Of a stretch of 64,000 bases of DNA, positions 36,371 through 49,929 are shown piece after piece. Location: the NCBI GenBank assembly GCA_013398015.1, contig VZRR01007716.1, positions 361,729 through 425,728 of the forward strand. Direction: 5' to 3'. Each line of letters opens with the position of its first letter. The first letter of the stretch is position 1. Below the pieces are notes generated by a model. The model was not told where the DNA came from, did not search any database, and saw only the letters and a program-made list of their open reading frames with translations. The DNA comes from Oreocharis arfaki. Taxonomy: Eukaryota > Chordata > Aves > Passeriformes > Paramythiidae. A program made the position numbers and the translations under genes.

Positions 36371-39159
36371 CCTTCTCTGTACCAAGCACAGATACAGAAA
36401 GACAAACTGAGTCTGATTCTTGCTTTGTAAAGTATCAAGAGCTATTGAAACAAAAAAATGTTACTAAGTCAACAGGGAAAACACAGGACACTTTTTCTTC
36501 AAGGAAACCAAAAACCATCCAGGTCTGCAAACTTGTAACAATGCAGTGCTATTTAAAAGTTGTGTGTACAGAAACATGCAAGGACAAACCTGAAAGGGAT
36601 GAACTAGAGCAGCTATCTCTGGAGGCCCATTAGACTCTTCATCTGGATGGAACTGTCTGGCCATTATTAATGGTAAATACTAATGAGTATCATGAACATA
36701 AATGCATGTGGCCATAAAGAATGGGTCATCCCCAGCCAACGGAAAAACAAAGGACCCATATTCCTGTGGTGACCATGGTGAATACCAGAAACCCAGCAAC
36801 AGGAGGATGGAGAGGAGCAGCTCTCTGAGAGGATGCACCACATTCAGGTGTAGTCATTTAAACAATCTCTACACCTCCTCAGGCCCACCCTAAACTCTCT
36901 GTGCAGTTTATTGTATGCATGGCTGAGATCACCAACAAAAAACCTTCCAATATCAGATTACAAAATACACCAACATCTATAGAACACTTACAGGACCTAA
37001 TAATTTTAAATACTAAGTTTACTTCCAAGGTTTTTTTGTTTAATTGTTTTGATTTTGGGTGAAATTGAACACATAAAAGGCAGCCTGCCAGCTTGATTAC
37101 AGTAAAAAAAAATTGTGCTGCACTTTTGTCCTCTTCACTAACCCAAATGTATTCATGACCTGTCTATTATGGCTATTTGATGCACCATTAAATATAGAAA
37201 ATAGCTCTATATTGTTAACATTTTCTGTAGGATCACTGCACTTGGAAGAAGGTTGGTAGCTGAAGATACGGAACTAACATAATACCAACAGTTAAAGAGG
37301 CTACGGGCAAACTACCAAGCAATCAATTTAAAACAGCAGAATATATTAAAAAAAAAAAGTTCTGAAAACATATTTTAAAATATGCCGTATTTCCTTCTGA
37401 ATAGCCAGATTTTAAAATATTTAACCACTCTAAGTAGCATAATTACACAGCCTAATACATAAAGCTATGAATATAAACAAACAACTAGCTACAGACATTC
37501 TCTACATAACTTTAATATCTAGTGTATCAATAAAGATCCCACATAAATAACAACGGATATTAGGAAAAAGGAAAAACAGGAAGTCATTACCAAATTTATA
37601 ATTGTTGTAGATAATAATGGCAACATACCCATGGATTTATATCAGAGCTGCATGTCCAGCAATGACACTTTCTTTGAAAAAGAATTTTCCCTGACTTTGT
37701 TGAGAACAACCTTTTAAGTGAGCAGAAATACCAGAAGCTGCACTTACATCATCTGTGCTCTGCAGAGTTACTGTGTGCCAATATTTCAGAATCATTTGTG
37801 ACTCAGAAAACACAGTGAGAATTTTGGTCTGACAAAAGGCAACGATATAGAGACAGTTGATCAGATGGGGTTGATTATCAATAGATTCCTGAGGGTTTAC
37901 ACCTCTTGAGGATCTACCAATAAATGTTTTTCACCCAGAAAGGTGATCAGAAAGAATGTTAGGCTAATATTGGGTGCTTATTTTCAGCTATTTTTACCAT
38001 CATTACAACACTAGGCTGCATTAGAAACTCATTCATACGAAAAACACTGTGATCAAGGGAAAAATAATTCTAGTTTGGAAAGGTTAGATATGTTTCAGAA
38101 CTGAAATTACAGGAAAGCAAAAACCAAACAAAATTTGGAAAGAAAATAAAAAAGGTACTGCAACAAAGAAAGGCCCTTCTTAAAAAGGAAATTAATTAGA
38201 AGCATGCTAGGAAAATCCAAGGGAAACAATTTTGCTTTCAACCTGTCTGCCTTTACTTCAACTTTGGTAGACTAGAAGTGCTCATGGTTCTGTTTTTACC
38301 TAAATTCACTTAAAGTATATATTTATTGTACGCACAAATTAATCCATAGTATTATGAAGAGCTAACTTGTCTAAAGCATAGAGAAAACCAGTTTTAAGCA
38401 CCAGACTTCTGTCTCACAAGAAAAATGTTTCAGCTTAGTTTCTTTTGCAGTCTTTGTACTGCAGTACTTTCTTTTTAAATGAGTTCCCAGCATGGACCAA
38501 GGTGGGCATTTTTTTTTAAAAGAAAGAAACACTTTACAATTCTACCTACGCTCCCCAGAGACAATTCTCTAACACAGTTTTTAGCCAAATAAAATCACTT
38601 GAGAAGACTAAGGGAAGCCAAGACTGAGATTTGTCTGATGAAGATTTCATGGATTTTAGCTACTAACATTAATAAATTTTAAATCACTTCCCAAATTATA
38701 AGTATATATATTAGGGGTTAAGGAGTGTGGCAGCTACCAATTAAATGCAGCCATTTAATAGCACAAAGTAGCCTCACACAACAATTTAAGGCATACAGTG
38801 AGGAATACAAAATCCAATTAAAATTACAGGGGGAATTTAGCAGGGCAGAATTTAATTAGCAAAGATAGAATTTTGCCAGGAGACTGTGGCTAACACCTGT
38901 TCTGAGAAGTAAAGTGACAAGGAATATGTAGAAACAAATATTTGGGTCATAATTTATGTTGCATTTGCTAGACAGTTCCTCCAGTTGCATTTAGATCCTT
39001 GTTTCCCTTAGACTGGGGAAGTGCTGCTTTCTTAGCTACTATTGCTGCTACAGAAGTCTCTGAGTCATTCCAAATTCCTAATACAACCTAAGCAGTACTG
39101 CTGGAGCACTGAAATATGTCGATTTTTGTAATTCTGCACACAGTTTAAATCCCATTTAT

Positions 39160-39471
39160 TTGCATCTTTCACCTCCTCTCTGTGAAGTTGCAGAGCTTCT
39201 TGTAAGCAGCTGTGAGTGGTCACAGGGACACAGTGTTGTGCCCACACCACATGGCAAGTGGGCCAGCAGGGGTGTGAGCCACCCTGAGGTCTTGCTCTCT
39301 TTGTCAGAGAACAAGGTCAAACAGGGCAGGGAGGATGAGCACAGAGTGAAATTGGCTTCCTCGCTGTACAGCGGGAATGTCCCATCTGGGCGAACGGTCA
39401 AGAGCACCTTCCCAGCCACACGTGCAGAACCAAGAGAACTAAGTTCTATCATATCTCTCAAGTTAACCTAA
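39160..39471. other. GC-rich island with overlapping open frames on both strands
   Basis: Base composition rises well above the surrounding AT-rich intron. Open frames of about 100 codons run on both strands (plus 39160-39471; minus 39156-39461). The minus frame includes VLLTVRPDGTFPLYSEEANF, which only superficially resembles the 'LHPDGTVLYG' segment of beta subunits; the flanking residues and splice sites do not fit an exon. I do not recognise the sequence. It may be a diverged repeat, a regulatory element or an unrecognised exon. Confidence 0.3.
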
Positions 39472-39688
39472 TCTGAGATTTTCTTAAATTCCACTATTTA
39501 CCTTTTGCATGCCCAAAGTAGCCATGAGGCTACCCATACTTACCTAAAGGTATTTGAACACCTCCTGAAATACAGGTGACTAATTTTTTTAAGTGTTCCC
39601 AACAGTAGAAATCCTAAAAATTAACAAAAGCCATAAACTGAATCATCACTATTTTCTGTTATATTCTTCTGGTGGTTTTTTTTTTTTT

Positions 39689-39689
39689 N
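39689..39689. other. single ambiguous base
   Basis: One N at the end of a T homopolymer, probably a length-uncertain sequencing position. Confidence 0.95.
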
Positions 39690-42600
39690 GGAGAAAGTTG
39701 GTATTTGCTTTGATACACATGCAAAACATGCCTGGAAACATACCCTTCAGTCACACTTCTAGAAGGGATATATTGTCCAATAAGAGCATTTTCTACATCT
39801 GGTAAGTTGTTACATTCACTAACATTGTGAAATAAAATCCAAATTCAGTTCTACTATCTTTAATGACTGCAGTTAATGCTTTTCTCTAGATTTACTAGCA
39901 ACTTCATTAGTATTGACATCAAGTCACTGGACATCACTCACTGATGAATGATGAAGCCATTGATTAAGCTGTTCATTATATCCATCTGCATTATACTTAT
40001 GAGTTAAAACCCTATCCTATTAGTGATGAAAGGAAACGAATACATATCAAAACCCCAGCATTAATGAACCCTACTGTTAGTAAATCCACATGTAGCTGCA
40101 GTGCAGGACAAATAAAGCATCAAGACGAAAGCTTTGAGCTTTGTCAATTACATAATGAGAGAGAAAGTAATTTCTAAAACCACGAAGCAAAGAGGGCTTC
40201 AAAAATATTCATCTTTGCCTCAAGGCTGCCCTTTGAATAACAGAAGTATGGAGCACCATTACCGTAATTCTCACATAAGAATTTTAATTCAATTTAGCAA
40301 ATAAAATTTTCATCATAAAATGTAGGTGTATGCTTTGTATTTCTTTCAATTAATTTCACTGAAAGCAACATAAAGCCTTGTTATTTGGGAAATTGTAATT
40401 TAAATCTAAATATTACTGGTTCTCCACATTAAGTGCTACAACTTAGGGTGGATGAAATAAAAGCAATCACTGGTAATCCTGAACAGAAAAAAGAATGCTT
40501 TAGAAATTCATCTCACTAAGCCATCCAAAGCAATAGAAATTACTATATTTTCTGAAGTGGTTTTATTAAATACATTCAGCTTTAAAAAAACCTGATTAAT
40601 TTTGAAAACACGTCTGTTTTTTGTAAAGTTGCTTTTACACTGGCAAGAAAGTCTCCAGGACATGATACGTGCTGTGTGATTGCTATTTGTTTGTGCACTG
40701 TGGATTTCCCTCCAACTCACTTCTCACCTAGAGCATTTGGTTACCCTAACTCTGCTCTCAGTGAGCAAGTGTCATTAATTATCTGCTGAAAAGTGGCTGC
40801 GAGCTGTTGATTAACGAAATGCCTTAATTTCTGTGTGTGCACCTAGCATCAATTATAACCTGCATCTATAAAATCAGGTATTTTAATTCTTCCCACAGCA
40901 GCACTGCTTTTAAATCTCTGCTTATTTTTCAGAAACAATTTTTATAAACAATTTTAAGAGACTAAAACAGTACTTAAGATACCTTAAAGGGGGTTTTGGC
41001 TCTAAAAACTTAATTGCTCTAACTCTGTCTGACAAAAGGCACACTGAATAAAGAATTGTAGCATAGGCTTGAATCTCCACTTTCCATTATTGCCCTGTCT
41101 CCAATCAGAGAACATTTAATTGCTGCTATGCTGATCACTATTGATTTTTTTTCCCCACTGTGCTCTCATTCAGCAGCCACTGGGCTGTGACAGTAAAACA
41201 AGACAAAGATTATCGTTGGTAACAGACCTGAGGAAATTTAGGATGTGCAATGCACCACTCAGGGAGTTACTAGAAGTAGGAAGACAGGTAGGTGCCAAGG
41301 AAGAAACATCCTTCTGGTGCTTAGGCTGGGACTCACAGAGTCCTTTACTCATTTCACTGTGTAATGGTTGAAGGATCTCTACAAACTGATACAGGCAGAA
41401 CCAGAAAAACACTTTTATTTTATTTTTAAGTGAAAACTAACTTCAAGGGGAAAGGAACACACTCTTAACTTTCCTTTCACTTATATTCAATGAAAATGAA
41501 ATGAAAATTCCTGGAAAATTCTCTCTCATCTAGTTAATCTTTCTTATTAAAATAAGTAATGTTTCTTACATGCTTTCTGTCTTTGTTGAAGTAGGTTGGT
41601 TTTGATACTACCTGATAGTGAACTTTTAATGCTTTTAACTGCACGTAGCAACAATAGCAAAATAATAAAACAGTCAGCAGTTCACTTCGGCTGCTCAATA
41701 GTTTAAACAGCAAATAGGTGTTTTTGTGAGAACACAAAGGAACTTTTGAGTCACTTACATGCAGAGATCACTCTTGATTTAGATACAAGGCTCAACTTTA
41801 CAACTGAGCTTTTGAAGACAGACATTCCACCTCTTCCATTGATTTTCTGTACATTAACTTGAATAACTAAACCAAAGATTTCTGCATTTGTACATGTATC
41901 ATTCACCTAGCACTTTAAATAGGGAACTGATGCTTTAGAAGAAACAAAAATCCTATCTCCTGTTAGTTTATATACAGATATTTGTATTTATATACACTGT
42001 ATATCTTTAGCATAGAACAATGTAAAGGATTTCAATTTTTTCCCACAGAGTATTTACAAAATCCTCTTATTCTCTTAAGGATAAAATGAACTGTAGGAAT
42101 ATATTGAAAAATTCGCAATCACTGAGAAATCAGAAGTCCCCCACCCTCAGACCTCTTCCCCCATCCTAATGATGTACTTGAAAAACAAAAAAAATCACAA
42201 ATTCTGTTCATATAAAAAGAAAAATAATTCAATTTTTTTTTTTCTGTTTAGGAATAATGACTGCTTAACTGGATTAGCTATTACTGAAGATTGGAGAAGT
42301 CCCACCTTATTGACATTTAGACAGCTTTGATCAATATGCAAGGCTGAGAAGTCACTTTAACATGAAAATTATTTTTTCACATTATATTGTTTCTTCTTCA
42401 TCCTAATAATGAATTGCCTTAATAAGAAAAGGCTTATAACTGAAATGGGGCAAGGCACCTGCAAGAAAATTGAAAAATGTGCAAGGAATATGCTTGAATA
42501 CATGACTTTACCTTTATTTATCATATACTTATCAAAACCATCAGATTTAATCAATACAAGCTGGGTCGATTCATGATGTAACTGTGCTGATCAGTACTCC

Positions 42601-44922
42601 ACTACTTTAGGCTTTACCTTGGAGACTTAACAAATGTGGCTTTCGCACAGTGAAACTCCTTCCAAAATCAGATTTAAGTGTCAGTGAACTCAAGCAAATG
42701 CGCTCCATACATTTCATATCAATTTTAGATTTTACCCTGTAAAAAAGTAGGTAATAACATAATCTCATCATTTAGATTTGTAACCCCACATCAAACAGAA
42801 AGCCTCTCACAGCATCGTATCTCCTCTAGATCTTTAGCCCTCAATTGTTCCAACTTCTCACTTGTGCTGTCAAGATTTACACTACAGGAGAAGGAAAAAA
42901 CCCAAACAAAAAACCCACAAAAATCCCAACAAACCACTTTCAAACCCATTCTACAAACCAGAAGAAAGCTCTGGCTGGTTGCAAGGATGAGAAAATAACT
43001 GCAGTATCCAAACCAGCATGACCTTGTTGAGCAAGTTTTACTAAAAACCTTGACCTGAGGGCTCCTCATTGAAATATGCCAGATCCTCATGTCTCCTTGA
43101 GCTCTGGTGCTTTTAATAACACGGGCAGCAGGGCTTATTCTGATCTCTGTTTTGGGTTTTTTTGTGGCTTTTTCAGTGCTTCAAAGGAACGTCTGTTTCC
43201 TGTGACAAACATTTATTCTCATACTTGATACTCTACAGTTTTATAAGACAAAAAATTCTCTGTCCTTGTTGAAGACTGAGACACAAAAGCAGGATTTTTT
43301 TCCCCGTTGCACTCACATTCTTATGTGCAAATGGCCTCAATATTCAAAGTGTTTAGTCAGTCAACTTCCTATACAGTAAAAAATAAAAGGCTCTAATTGA
43401 ATGTTTCAGATAAAAGAAGGCTTGCTTGAGTGTTTCTGAAAATTGCACTCTCTTAACTAGCTAAATTCCAAGTACTTCTCTGTTTTGTAAGAGAAAAGAA
43501 AAAAAAGTCCAAAGTCAAAGAAATGGAGAAGGGGGAACAAATCAGGAATCCATGCATATGTTACATAAATACAATCAGGTGGAGTGCATTTAATCCCCTG
43601 GATTTCAATATACCTGCTCTATTTTTCAAATCTTGTTGGTATTGAAAATCTCTTGATTACCTGAAATAATTTGCTTTCCTTAAAAATACATAGATAAATA
43701 ATACTGAATTCCTTTAAAAAATGTTATATGTGAATACTGATAGGATAAAAAATATTTTTTTAAATAAATGTAGCAAAAATATAATATAATCTGTTAATTG
43801 CGTTCAAGCCAGACGGCGTATAGCTTGCAATCTTCAGGAATAGACAAATCAGATTAGTGTACTTTCATACACTGCCTAATGCTATCAATTTCTGCTTGGA
43901 ATCTGTAAGAAAGGCAAGAAATAATAATTGGAAAATTAACGTGTAACAGTCTATAGTATTATCTTATTATGCAGTTTCCACTAATGGGACCAATCTGTGC
44001 ACAGTGTGCTCTCTCTTGGGGGGTCATTAGGTGCCAGAATCATAAAACATTGTGAAAGAGGAAAAGCTTTACAAAACCAGCTTTAAATAAAGAGATAATT
44101 AGAGGTAAAGGGCATAATGTTGATAGCAATTATTGCTGCTAATCTGGAAATACAATCAACTTAAGCACTTGTTCCACAGCAGTCCTGTTTCCTATGAGAA
44201 GCTACATTATATTTCACTTCTTTTACTATGGGCAGCTTCTTCCTAATGGTCTATGCTCCTAACAACCCAATAATTCCAGATTACAACAGCTTCAACTCAT
44301 GCAGTGGGTTTGTTTGCCACAGAAACATTAATACTGTATAAAGAGAAACTACAGCACAGATAGATGTCACCACAGGTCACAGAAGTGACCAAATTAGTAG
44401 TAAACGTAGAATCAGAAAACTGTTTCCCAGTCTGTTGCTTTCCCACACCAGCTGCTCACCCTTACTGGGACACAACTCTCATAAATGAGCTTTCTTTAAG
44501 AGATACAATTTTTTGTCAACCTAATAACAACAATCAATCAGTGACCTAACCTAGAAAAAGAAATGCACCTTGTTCTACACTTTAGAGCAGCACTGCATAA
44601 ATGGGAATTTTCCTCAAGTGGAGTCTCCAAGGCCTGGTACCAGTGTGCACCACTTGGAAGGGGTTACACACCTGAGATATTTAACATTTCCTACTCCTTT
44701 TCCTTGTAACAATTGCATTCACATGTCCATTAGCATTTAGTCACCAGTTTTCTCTAGAAAACATAAATATAGTCAAAGAAATACCACTCATATGAGTATG
44801 GCATGATGTCACCAGGTTAGTTTTTAATCCATGAACCACACAGGAGAGAGCTGCAAAGGCTCTGCTCAACATACAGGAAACAGTGTTGAGTGATGGGCTG
44901 TGCTCAGATACTCTGGAAATCG

Positions 44923-44939
44923 AAAAAAAAAAAAAAAAA
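44923..44939. repeat. A17 homopolymer
   Basis: Seventeen A in a row, not preceded by a recognisable retroposed sequence. Confidence 0.9.
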
Positions 44940-46659
44940 GAGGAAAAAGTGCACACAATGTCAGACACTAAGCCTTGCTTCCGATGTTATGGTATTAGCT
45001 GCTCTAACCCAGATGACTGATCATTCCAAAGATTACTTTGGAGTTAAGAAATTTTCTCTGAGAGAATCTAGAGATATAAATACTTATAACACATAAGAGG
45101 TTTTTTTCCTGCAGTAAAAGATGACTGAAGACACACAGTCCAACAAATCATGATTATACCTAACCTGAAAGCATTCTCATTTTGAATGAACTACCATGAT
45201 TAAAGCCTCTTAGGATTCAAATATATTTATATAAAGACAGGTACTCATGGGCAAGCACTAAGACCCATGATCAATTGTCCAGATTATAGAGCTGCTGCTT
45301 GTTTATAAAATGTACATTCCATAGACACAGAATATGAGGATTTGAGGAAATTTCCAGTTTCACCAGCAGAATAAACAAGACAGAATATGTTAAATATTAA
45401 ATGTTGATGGTGCAAAAGGACAAAATGAACATACTGAGAATTCTAAGGATTTTGACAGTGCAATTCAGGCTAGAGAGAGATTTAGCATCCTTAAATTCAC
45501 AATCCTAATCTTGAGACTCAGACTAGACACCTGAACTCTATACACAAAAACTGGAAAGAATGAACCTCCAGAAGGGTACATCCCCTTGTAAAACAGATTT
45601 GATGACCTGATTTCGCGGGGATGTACAACTTTCCCTTGGCAATACAGGTAGGCCCAACAATTTACTTAGCTAGATCATTATCCCTAGGGGATCTAAACAC
45701 TAATTCATCAGAAAAATGCTACTCTAAGGCTGCTTTTCTATTTCTCTCAGCACTTAAAGCAGCTCAGCAGAATCACAAAACAAAGGGACATTCTCCTGAA
45801 CCGAAGGATGAAATTAATTTCAATACTGATCTCATATTATAGGGAAAAAAAAGACAAAAAATATTATGCAGACACAGCCAAGCCACAGTCATAAAACAGT
45901 ATGTTCAATTTGCCTATGAACTGTGCCATTTTTATATCTGCTATAATCTGTGGACATTAACAGTCTCAAGAATTGTAAAGCATCACAGATACATGGTGTG
46001 TGCTGCTAGCGTGTGCCCAAACATTAAAAGTATTAATATCGTCCAACATCTTTCTTTTCTAAACTATATGAAGAACAAAACATGGAGGCTCTTAAGCCCA
46101 AAAGTAGATCCCTCTAGTTGAAATCTGTTCCCTTAACTCACTGTGCTGTATAGTTGCATTATGACACAGATCACAGTAAGGCAATCACATGGCATTTTAC
46201 CCACGCAACTCTCCCTACCACACATAACAAGCCAACAGAGACTTACTGTTCTCTCAGATACAGAAAGTATTTCAATCGCTAAAAGTAACTGTGTACATAG
46301 ATATCTTTTGTGGCAAGCCTGTGCTTTCCTGTTACAGACTCTACAAAACTGGGCATTGATTTCTCTCCCACAATCATGAGTCTTAAAAAAAAAAAAAAAA
46401 GAGAAAAAAGGAAGAATACGTGAAAGAGGTATAATATTCAGTTGCATACAACTTTCAGGGTATCCAGAAAATCACTCAGAACAAATGTGATCAGAATTCA
46501 AACGCAGGAATAACTTTCATCTTTTTTTAAAAGGACTTCTTCCACAGCAATGTATTGGACAGGTTTTCCTCAGTCCTCCCATAATTTATCTAAAATAATT
46601 ACTAAATGAAAAACTTAGCTTTTAAGAAGTAGCTGAAATCTATTTAGACAACTCTAAGA

Positions 46660-46960
46660 GTAGCCAGAATCCAGGACGCCTGATCATTTGCAAAGAGCTG
46701 AACCCTTCCAAGCCCTCAGCGTAACAGCACTAGGAGTGACAGGAACTTCCCCTCCTGGGCACTGACCTTCCCCTGGCTCTGGAAAGCTTGGGGCAGTGAC
46801 AGGGCTGTCGCACCTCCCTAGAGAGCACTGAGCTGGCAGGGACATGCCATCCCTCCACAGTGCTTTGCACCTGCTCCCCCCAGAGCCCTGCCAGGAGATA
46901 CCTCTTCACCTCACATGCAAAGAGCAGCAGCTGCAAAGGGCCTGTCACAGTGTTCAGCAC
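46660..46960. other. GC-rich block, unidentified
   Basis: A local GC-rich segment (CCCTCCTGGGCACTGACC, CCTGCTCCCCCCAGAGCC) in an AT-rich intron. A 76-residue minus-strand open frame (46730-46960) shows no domain. It could be a diverged repeat or a regulatory element; nothing decides between them. Confidence 0.3.
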
Positions 46961-49929
46961 AAGTTTACCTCTTAAGGAAAAAAATGGTAGAGATACTTCT
47001 GCTCTCTGTCACAGCATTTGATTAATGAGTGTAAGTATCGCCACTGACATAAAGCACATGAGAAAACATTTTAACTGCATCACGTGGGATTTTGGCAAAA
47101 TCAAATGGTTTGTTAGTGATATATTACAGCCTGTCACATTAAAAATCATACCCATCAAAAAATATTTGAATTAAAAACCCTTCCATAACACAAAAAAATA
47201 TTTACACTTAGGACCACTATGAATTCTGGAACCTCACTGCAACTCAAAATTTCTTTCCGCATTTCTATAAAACCAAGCAGCACAGTAATCAAACCAGTAG
47301 TTTATAAATTGCAGCACATTGAAATAATTCAGGATTTTTCCTTCAGCATTACAGACAGAGCTTTTACAATTCCAGTTCCACTGGAAAAGACCATCACTTG
47401 ATTATTCACATCTGAAATTACTTCTGTCAGAGCTTCCTCTGAAAGAAGTTTTGTCTTTCATTTGTATTTCTATCAGGTCTTTTTCCTGGGTACACATGCT
47501 AGTGGCCCAGAGCAGAACAGAAGTCAGCAGCAACACAGGTTTCCATAGAGCAGGCTGCCAGTCTTCAGCATGCTTCAAACTAGATGCATAATTTCTCTTT
47601 TCATAAATGTATAGAGAAAAAAGAAAAAGAGTTTTGGTTTCAACACTAAAATTGTTCTGAATAAAACTTGTTCTTTGCATGGTTCTACTAAGATGGCAAC
47701 TTTCATTATCTTAATAAATTAACAAGAAAAGACATCTCTGTTGCAATCAAGTTATATAAACATATCACCGATAGAGATATATCATTAGATTATATTTTAA
47801 GCTCCCATATGTCGACTAGAATCCATGCTGAAACCACCTTACAATGCAATCTTTATGACAGATTTCTGTGGATTAACGAGCTTCCAGTTTTCTCTGACAT
47901 TTTGTTAAAACTTTAATACTCTAAGCACCGTTGTTTGACATGCCACTACTTTTGCCAAGCACAAGCATATGCTACAACACAGCAAAGGCTGCTCTTTGAC
48001 TTATTTTTCTTTTAGCAAGAAAAATACTTTGCACCAACACTGCATATTGTTTTAAAAGTATTTAGCTGAATAATACTTTATTTTATACATGTGGGACTTT
48101 GCTTCCTCATGTTCTGCTACTTTCATCACAATCTGTTTAGACAGAGCATGTTAATAGTATGAAACTCACTGACACTTTAAATGTGCTGTCACTACCTTTC
48201 CCTATCATAGCAGAAACCAGCTAAGGTTAATCACAGGAAAAAACATCTTAAACTAAGGAGCAGGACAGAATACAACACACATAAAATGATGATGACTGAA
48301 GACAGAAAATGGACAGGCTCCTTTCACTTCATGGCACAACACAGATCACACATTTCACAAGCACACTGTCAGGGGAGTTCCCTGGTATATTGATACTTGA
48401 ATAAAATGTATTGTTCTACCATCTTGCTGAAGGCTGAAATTTTTTTCTTAAAAAATCTTAGCTTAATAAAGATGACTTCCAGATTTGAAACTACAGATAA
48501 TGAGAAGTCGCATGGCATGAAGTATCTAAAACCAGATTTCTGTTTCATTCCGGCATGTTCATTTGAAAAGTCCTGGAAATACTTGTTGCAATATGTGATC
48601 TTCAAATGATGCAGCATGTCATTTCCTCCCTTGTTGTGTCAGCTCTGTAAGAAAAGTGGAACCACCTCATCACCATTTCTTCTTCACGCTGGTCTCCTCT
48701 GAGGTATTAGGGCTAGCTAGAGCTAATACCTGATACCCAAAAGAATGATTCCTATTAAGCAGCAATATCAGAGGAAACTTTAAAAAAAAAAAAAAGGTGA
48801 ACATTCCCCGCCCCCTGGCCCCCCGCCATTTCCAGACCAAAACACTAGAAGCAAAGCAAAATTAACAGAAATACACTCATTCTTAAACAGCAACCCAGAA
48901 TAGTGCCAATTTCATGAACACCTAAAGAGCCAGGAATACCGACCAACTGAAGTTGCTCAAAACCCAGCAATGCCACTGTTAGGTCCTGAGGACATTTTAA
49001 ATAATATTGCACATTCTTATGGGCTTTTTCTTTCACTGTCATAAGCAACAGAAACAAAGAAAATACACACAGTACTGATGTAGGGTAGTAATTTCCCTTT
49101 CAGAAAAAAACCAAAAAAGCCCAACCACCAAACCCTCTAGTGTTCATTCTCTTTTAAACTATTTTCATAGCACAGAAATTACACACACAAGGTAATAGAG
49201 AGAAGAGAACTACTTCCCATGGCTATTCCAGAGGAAAACCTGAGACAAATTTACAAAGGCACAGTCTTTTAGAAAGCTCAACCTGTTCTGTGCCTACAAA
49301 TACTTAAAGATAAATTTATCTATGCATACTCAAATACTACTCAATATGTACAGCAATATAACTGTTATTTGTTGATGCTTGTATGCACCTGAAGAGGGAG
49401 TGTACACCATTACAAGGAGTAAGCGTAGACAACCTTCTACAAGAAAATAAATCAAAACAACCTTTATGAGCTTGATTATACTCAGAGACACTCATTCTAG
49501 CTCTGCTGCAGACTCGTAGGAAGAAAATGCAAATACAGTTGTTGAGTAAGACATGCAGAATTCTTCATCTGTTTATCAAGCCTTACTTTTGGGTTTTAAT
49601 CAACTGTTTATACAATGGTAATTTCATGCTGGTGTATCTGTCATTCATGCAAAATCTATTTATCAGCAAGGTCAGGGGCAACTGTGCCTCCCCAGTTCCT
49701 GTCAAATGGTTTTCTGCTTGTCTTGAGACCCCTCCTGGTGTGGACCACCAGGGTCCAGATGCAGGGTGAAAGCCTATCCCTGTATCTCACTGTGGTCATC
49801 TTTGTACTTCCCATTCCCACCACCTCCACTTTGAACTTTCACTGCTGCAATTTCAGATCATCACTTCTTGTCCTAACCAACATGACAGAGAACAGAGTAT
49901 CCTCTTTCTCTGCAGTACATTTTTTTTTA
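46961..49929 (-). other. GABRB2: GABRB2 upstream intron, fourth part
   Basis: AT-rich intronic DNA. It contains an inverted repeat at 48702-48731, a poly(A) run followed by a C-rich stretch near 48782-48832, and an A/C-rich patch at 49105-49135. No exon recognised. Confidence 0.75.
48702..48731. repeat. perfect inverted repeat, 9-bp arms
   Basis: Arms AGGTATTAG and CTAATACCT flank a 12-base centre containing GCTAGC. Confidence 0.9.

Larger units (their letters stand above)
31113..39159 (-). other. GABRB2: GABRB2 upstream intron, second part
   Basis: AT-rich intronic DNA. It contains an AT/AC microsatellite (32733-32756), a short palindrome (34927-34949) and a small tandem repeat (36338-36370). 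Open frames up to 128 residues (35594-35980) have no recognisable features. Nothing else supported. Confidence 0.75.
39472..46659 (-). other. GABRB2: GABRB2 upstream intron, third part
   Basis: AT-rich intronic DNA with A-runs at 44923-44939 and 46385-46400, an A/C-rich patch near 42894-42940 and a single N at 39689 in a T-run. A block at 43985-44165 looks constrained (see findings). No exon recognised. Confidence 0.75.

Noticed and set aside
39156..39461. Minus-strand frame with RPDGTFPLY as a possible GABRB2 upstream exon.
   Set aside because: Only about five residues resemble LHPDGTVLYG; the flanking residues, length and splice sites do not fit.
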